Part shown: positions 6,426-8,225 of the stretch, in pieces
Layout: each line of letters starts with the position of its first letter
Numbering within the stretch: position 1 is the stretch's first letter
Origin: Thermoplasmata archaeon
Lineage (GTDB): Archaea; Thermoplasmatota; Thermoplasmata; UBA184
Assembly: GCA_021826525.1 (NCBI GenBank)
Contig: JAKAZU010000037.1
Coordinates: forward strand, 1 to 8,225
DNA length: 8,225 nt
Direction of reading: 5' to 3'
Translations under genes and position numbers: made by a program
The notes under the pieces: model-generated
Seen by the model: only the letters and a program-made list of their open reading frames with translations
Database searches by the model: none
What the model was told of the DNA's origin: nothing

Positions 6426-8048
6426 CTAGTGGTCGTGCCCACCGCCCCCACCGGGGGATGGGCTCGATTTCTTCGATGCGATGACGTCGTCGATCCGCAG
6501 GACCATGCTCGCGACCTCGACCGCGCTGGTCAGCGCCTGGCGCTTGACCCGTGCCGGCTCGATGACCCGCAGCTTCCACATGTCGGCCGCCTTGCCGTCC
6601 ACGAGGTTCACACCGACGTTCTTGTTGGCGTGGGCCCCCTCGTGGGCTCCACGGAGCTCGATGAGCGTGTTGATCGAGTCGTAGCCGCCGTTCTCGGCAA
6701 GCGCCCAGGGGATCACTTCGAGGGCTTGGGCGAACGCTTCGACCGCCAGTTGCTCCCGTCCACCGACCGTAGGGGCAAACTTCCGCAGCTTGACGGCGAG
6801 ATCGATCTCGGTCGCACCACCGCCGGGGCAGACGACCCCGTCCTCGATGACCGAGCTGACGACTTTGAGCGCGTCTTGCAAGGATCGCTCGACCTCCTGG
6901 GTCACGTGCTCGGTTCCACCGCGGATCAGGATCGAGACCGAGCGGGGGTTCTTGCATCCCGTGACGAACGTCATGTGGTCGTCGCCGACCTTCCGCTCCT
7001 CGACCTTGGCTGCCATGCCGAGGTCGGTGGCGGAGAGGTCCTGCAAGCTGGAGACGATCTTGCCGCCCGTCGCGCGCGCGAGCTTCTGGAGATCGGATTC
7101 CTTGACCTGCTTGACCGCGTAGATCCCTTCCTTCGCGAGGTAGTGAAGGACGACGTCGTCGATCCCCTTCTGGGCGATGACCACGGTCGCTCCGGAGGCC
7201 TTGACCTGCTGGACCATCTTGCGGAACGTCTTGTCTTCCTCGTCGAGGAAGCTCTGGATCTGGGAGGGGTTCTTGATGTTGATCTTGCTCTCGATCTCGG
7301 TCTTCTTCACCTCAAGAGCGGAGTTGAGCAGGGCGATCTTTGCGTCGGCGACCTCGCCGGGCATGCGCGGGTGCCCCCGCTCCTTGTCGAGGATGATCCC
7401 CTCGATGAGCTGAGTGTCCCCGATCGTGCCGCCGTGGCGCTTCTCGACCTTGATCTGGTCGACGTCGGCGACCATATGGTCCCCGCGCTTCTCGGCGATA
7501 CGCTGGACAGCATGGACCGCGATGCGGGCGAGCACGTCACGAGAGCCAAAGACTCCTTTCGAGCCCATCGCGGTGGTCGCACAGTCCAGGAGCATCGCTT
7601 CGTCATCGATCTTGACGGGAGTCCCGATCTCCTTCTCCAGAAGACGGCGCGCCTCTTGCAGGGCGATCTCGAATCCCTTGGTGATGACGGTAGGGTGAAT
7701 GTTCTGTTCGAGAAGGTACTCCGAGCGCTTGAGGAACTCGCCCGCGAGGACCACGGCGGTCGTCGTCCCGTCCCCGCACTGCTGATCCTGGGTCTTCGCG
7801 ACCTCGACGATCATCTTCGCGGCCGGGTGCTCGACGTCAACTTCCTTCAGGATCGTCACACCGTCGTTCGTGATGGTGATATCTCCCATCCCGTCGACGA
7901 GCATTTTGTCCATTCCGCGGGGACCGAGCGTGGTACGGACGGCATCCGCAACGGCGCGGGCCGCCGCGATGTTGTTCTGGGTGGCGCTCTTGCCGCGGTC
8001 GCGTTCGGTACCTTCCTTGAGCACAAGGATCGGGGTTCCCTGAAGCAT
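6426..8048 (-). CDS. group II chaperonin (thermosome) subunit
   Basis: This 540-residue protein is an archaeal Hsp60/CCT-type chaperonin subunit that forms double-ring cages and folds proteins with ATP in the cytoplasm, using a built-in lid instead of GroES. Its N terminus carries PILVLKEGT (6-14), [12 protein letters not shown] (41-52) and NDGVTILKE (61-69). The nucleotide motif [10 protein letters not shown] is at 92-101. The apical domain contains the helical protrusion region (around [17 protein letters not shown]). The second equatorial part shows [34 protein letters not shown] and [11 protein letters not shown]. The tail is GGGGGHDH rather than the usual Gly-Gly-Met repeats. Length is normal. 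The ATG at 8048-8046 aligns with thermosome N termini and has GGTGAG 4 bases upstream and a TATA box about 35 bases upstream. It is the first gene of the block and may drive the genes after it. In archaea thermosome genes are often heat-induced; here that is suggested only by the palindromes at the promoter. Group III bacterial chaperonins are an unlikely alternative. Confidence 0.98.
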   Translation of the reverse strand: MLQGTPILVLKEGTERDRGKSATQNNIAAARAVADAVRTTLGPRGMDKMLVDGMGDITITNDGVTILKEVDVEHPAAKMIVEVAKTQDQQCGDGTTTAVVLAGEFLKRSEYLLEQNIHPTVITKGFEIALQEARRLLEKEIGTPVKIDDEAMLLDCATTAMGSKGVFGSRDVLARIAVHAVQRIAEKRGDHMVADVDQIKVEKRHGGTIGDTQLIEGIILDKERGHPRMPGEVADAKIALLNSALEVKKTEIESKINIKNPSQIQSFLDEEDKTFRKMVQQVKASGATVVIAQKGIDDVVLHYLAKEGIYAVKQVKESDLQKLARATGGKIVSSLQDLSATDLGMAAKVEERKVGDDHMTFVTGCKNPRSVSILIRGGTEHVTQEVERSLQDALKVVSSVIEDGVVCPGGGATEIDLAVKLRKFAPTVGGREQLAVEAFAQALEVIPWALAENGGYDSINTLIELRGAHEGAHANKNVGVNLVDGKAADMWKLRVIEPARVKRQALTSAVEVASMVLRIDDVIASKKSSPSPGGGGGHDH

Positions 8049-8052
8049 CTAA

Positions 8053-8058
8053 CTCACC
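8053..8058 (-). promoter_or_regulatory. Shine-Dalgarno site of the thermosome gene
   Basis: GGTGAG on the minus strand, 4 bases before the thermosome ATG; it matches the GGTGA part of the 16S anti-Shine-Dalgarno complement. With the TATA box where it is, the leader would be only just long enough to include it. Confidence 0.55.
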
Positions 8059-8070
8059 GATACGGGTAGA

Positions 8071-8078
8071 AAGCGCTT
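8071..8078. promoter_or_regulatory. perfect 8-bp palindrome next to the TATA box, candidate operator
   Basis: AAGCGCTT is its own reverse complement and sits directly downstream of the thermosome TATA box, between it and the expected transcription start. A repressor bound here would block the preinitiation complex. This is a positional argument only; I know of no regulator with this exact site. Confidence 0.3.
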
Positions 8079-8088
8079 GTATATAATA
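8079..8088 (-). promoter_or_regulatory. archaeal TATA box of the thermosome gene
   Basis: The minus strand reads TATTATATAC, an AT-only core in otherwise GC-rich DNA, centred about 35 bases before the thermosome ATG. Archaeal transcription normally starts some 22-28 bases downstream of the box centre, which predicts a leader of roughly 7-14 bases. A purine-rich BRE upstream is not obvious. The box lies within an inverted repeat (TGTAT, 3 bases, ATACA, 8078-8090). Confidence 0.7.
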
Positions 8089-8121
8089 CAGACTAAGTGG
8101 GGGGGGCCTTGTGTGGTGTAC

Positions 8122-8134
8122 GGAAATTGTTTCC
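8122..8134. repeat. short inverted repeat upstream of the thermosome promoter
   Basis: GGAAA, three bases, TTTCC. It lies about 45 bases upstream of the TATA centre and about 25 bases after the probable end of the upstream gene. It could be an operator half-site pair or part of a weak hairpin terminator, but five-base arms also occur by chance. The rest of the 8049-8157 spacer holds a run of eight G (8099-8106) and nothing else I can name. Confidence 0.25.
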
Positions 8135-8157
8135 CTTAGGCGATGGGCGGCGTCGCT

Positions 8158-8225
8158 TCATGCGGCCCCCGGAATCCGCTCGATCGCTCGCAGGTGGAGG
8201 CCGAGGAGGCTCTCCGGAGGCAGTT
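8158..8225 (-). CDS. probable C-terminal end of an upstream gene, cut by the window edge
   Basis: A minus-strand frame enters from the window edge and ends at TGA (8160-8158). The visible 21 codons end in LRAIERIPGAA and mostly have G or C in third position, like the other genes here, and the strand agrees with all neighbours. The fragment is too short to identify. An open plus-strand frame beginning with ATG at 8143 covers the same bases and cannot be ruled out, so the call rests mainly on strand consistency. Confidence 0.35.
   Translation of the reverse strand, partial: LPPESLLGLHLRAIERIPGAA

Noticed and set aside
6378..8069. 563-codon plus-strand open frame opposite the thermosome gene
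   Set aside because: It mirrors the thermosome codons, with Asp/Leu/Val/Arg-rich composition typical of antisense frames in GC-rich DNA and no recognisable domain.
8099..8106. Run of eight G
   Set aside because: A single homopolymer in GC-rich spacer DNA with no matching G-runs nearby, so a quadruplex is not supported; it may also be prone to sequencing length error.
8143..8225. Plus-strand open frame from ATG to the window edge
   Set aside because: Possible in principle, but it lacks a clear ribosome-binding site and opposes the direction of every other gene; the minus-strand gene tail is slightly preferred.
1..8225. tRNA genes, CRISPR arrays, insertion sequences or attachment sites
   Set aside because: The short gaps were read on both strands; no T-loop/cloverleaf pattern, spaced direct repeats, transposase or terminal inverted repeats were seen.

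Overview
This window reads as chromosomal DNA of a GC-rich archaeon. Three signs support this: a full-length group II chaperonin (thermosome), an archaeal TATA-box promoter in front of it, and Shine-Dalgarno sites matching the archaeal/bacterial 16S tail. The high GC content and a class II lysyl-tRNA synthetase beside a bacterial-looking valyl-tRNA synthetase would fit an uncultured Thermoplasmata-like euryarchaeote. That placement is inference; no rRNA or other strong phylogenetic marker is present.

All supported genes lie on the minus strand, so the biological order runs from high to low coordinates. It starts with the probable tail of an unknown upstream gene (8158-8225). A 109-bp intergenic region follows, holding the thermosome promoter, an 8-bp palindrome beside the TATA box and a GGTGAG ribosome-binding site. 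Then come the thermosome subunit (6426-8048), an unrecognised 133-residue protein (5952-6353), class II lysyl-tRNA synthetase (4430-5905), valyl-tRNA synthetase (1649-4336, possibly from 4348), an aldo/keto reductase (672-1652) and a SerB-like HAD phosphatase (20-679). A further gene may begin at base 16.

Gaps between genes are short (72, 46 and 81-93 bp). valS and the aldo/keto reductase share an ATGA stop/start overlap, and the reductase overlaps the phosphatase by 8 bp. The last three genes are therefore very likely co-transcribed and translationally coupled, and the whole block could be read from the thermosome promoter. No stretch longer than 110 bp lacks a gene, and I saw no tRNA, rRNA, CRISPR array or mobile element.

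The window is mostly core housekeeping: protein folding and tRNA charging, plus two generic metabolic enzymes. The points worth a second look are a bacterial-type ValRS with altered HIGH and KMSKS motifs in an archaeal setting, the orphan protein between thermosome and lysS, the palindromes at the thermosome promoter, the variant HAD motif IV, and the tight coupling of a synthetase gene to a reductase and a phosphatase. I found no evidence of an exotic multi-gene system.
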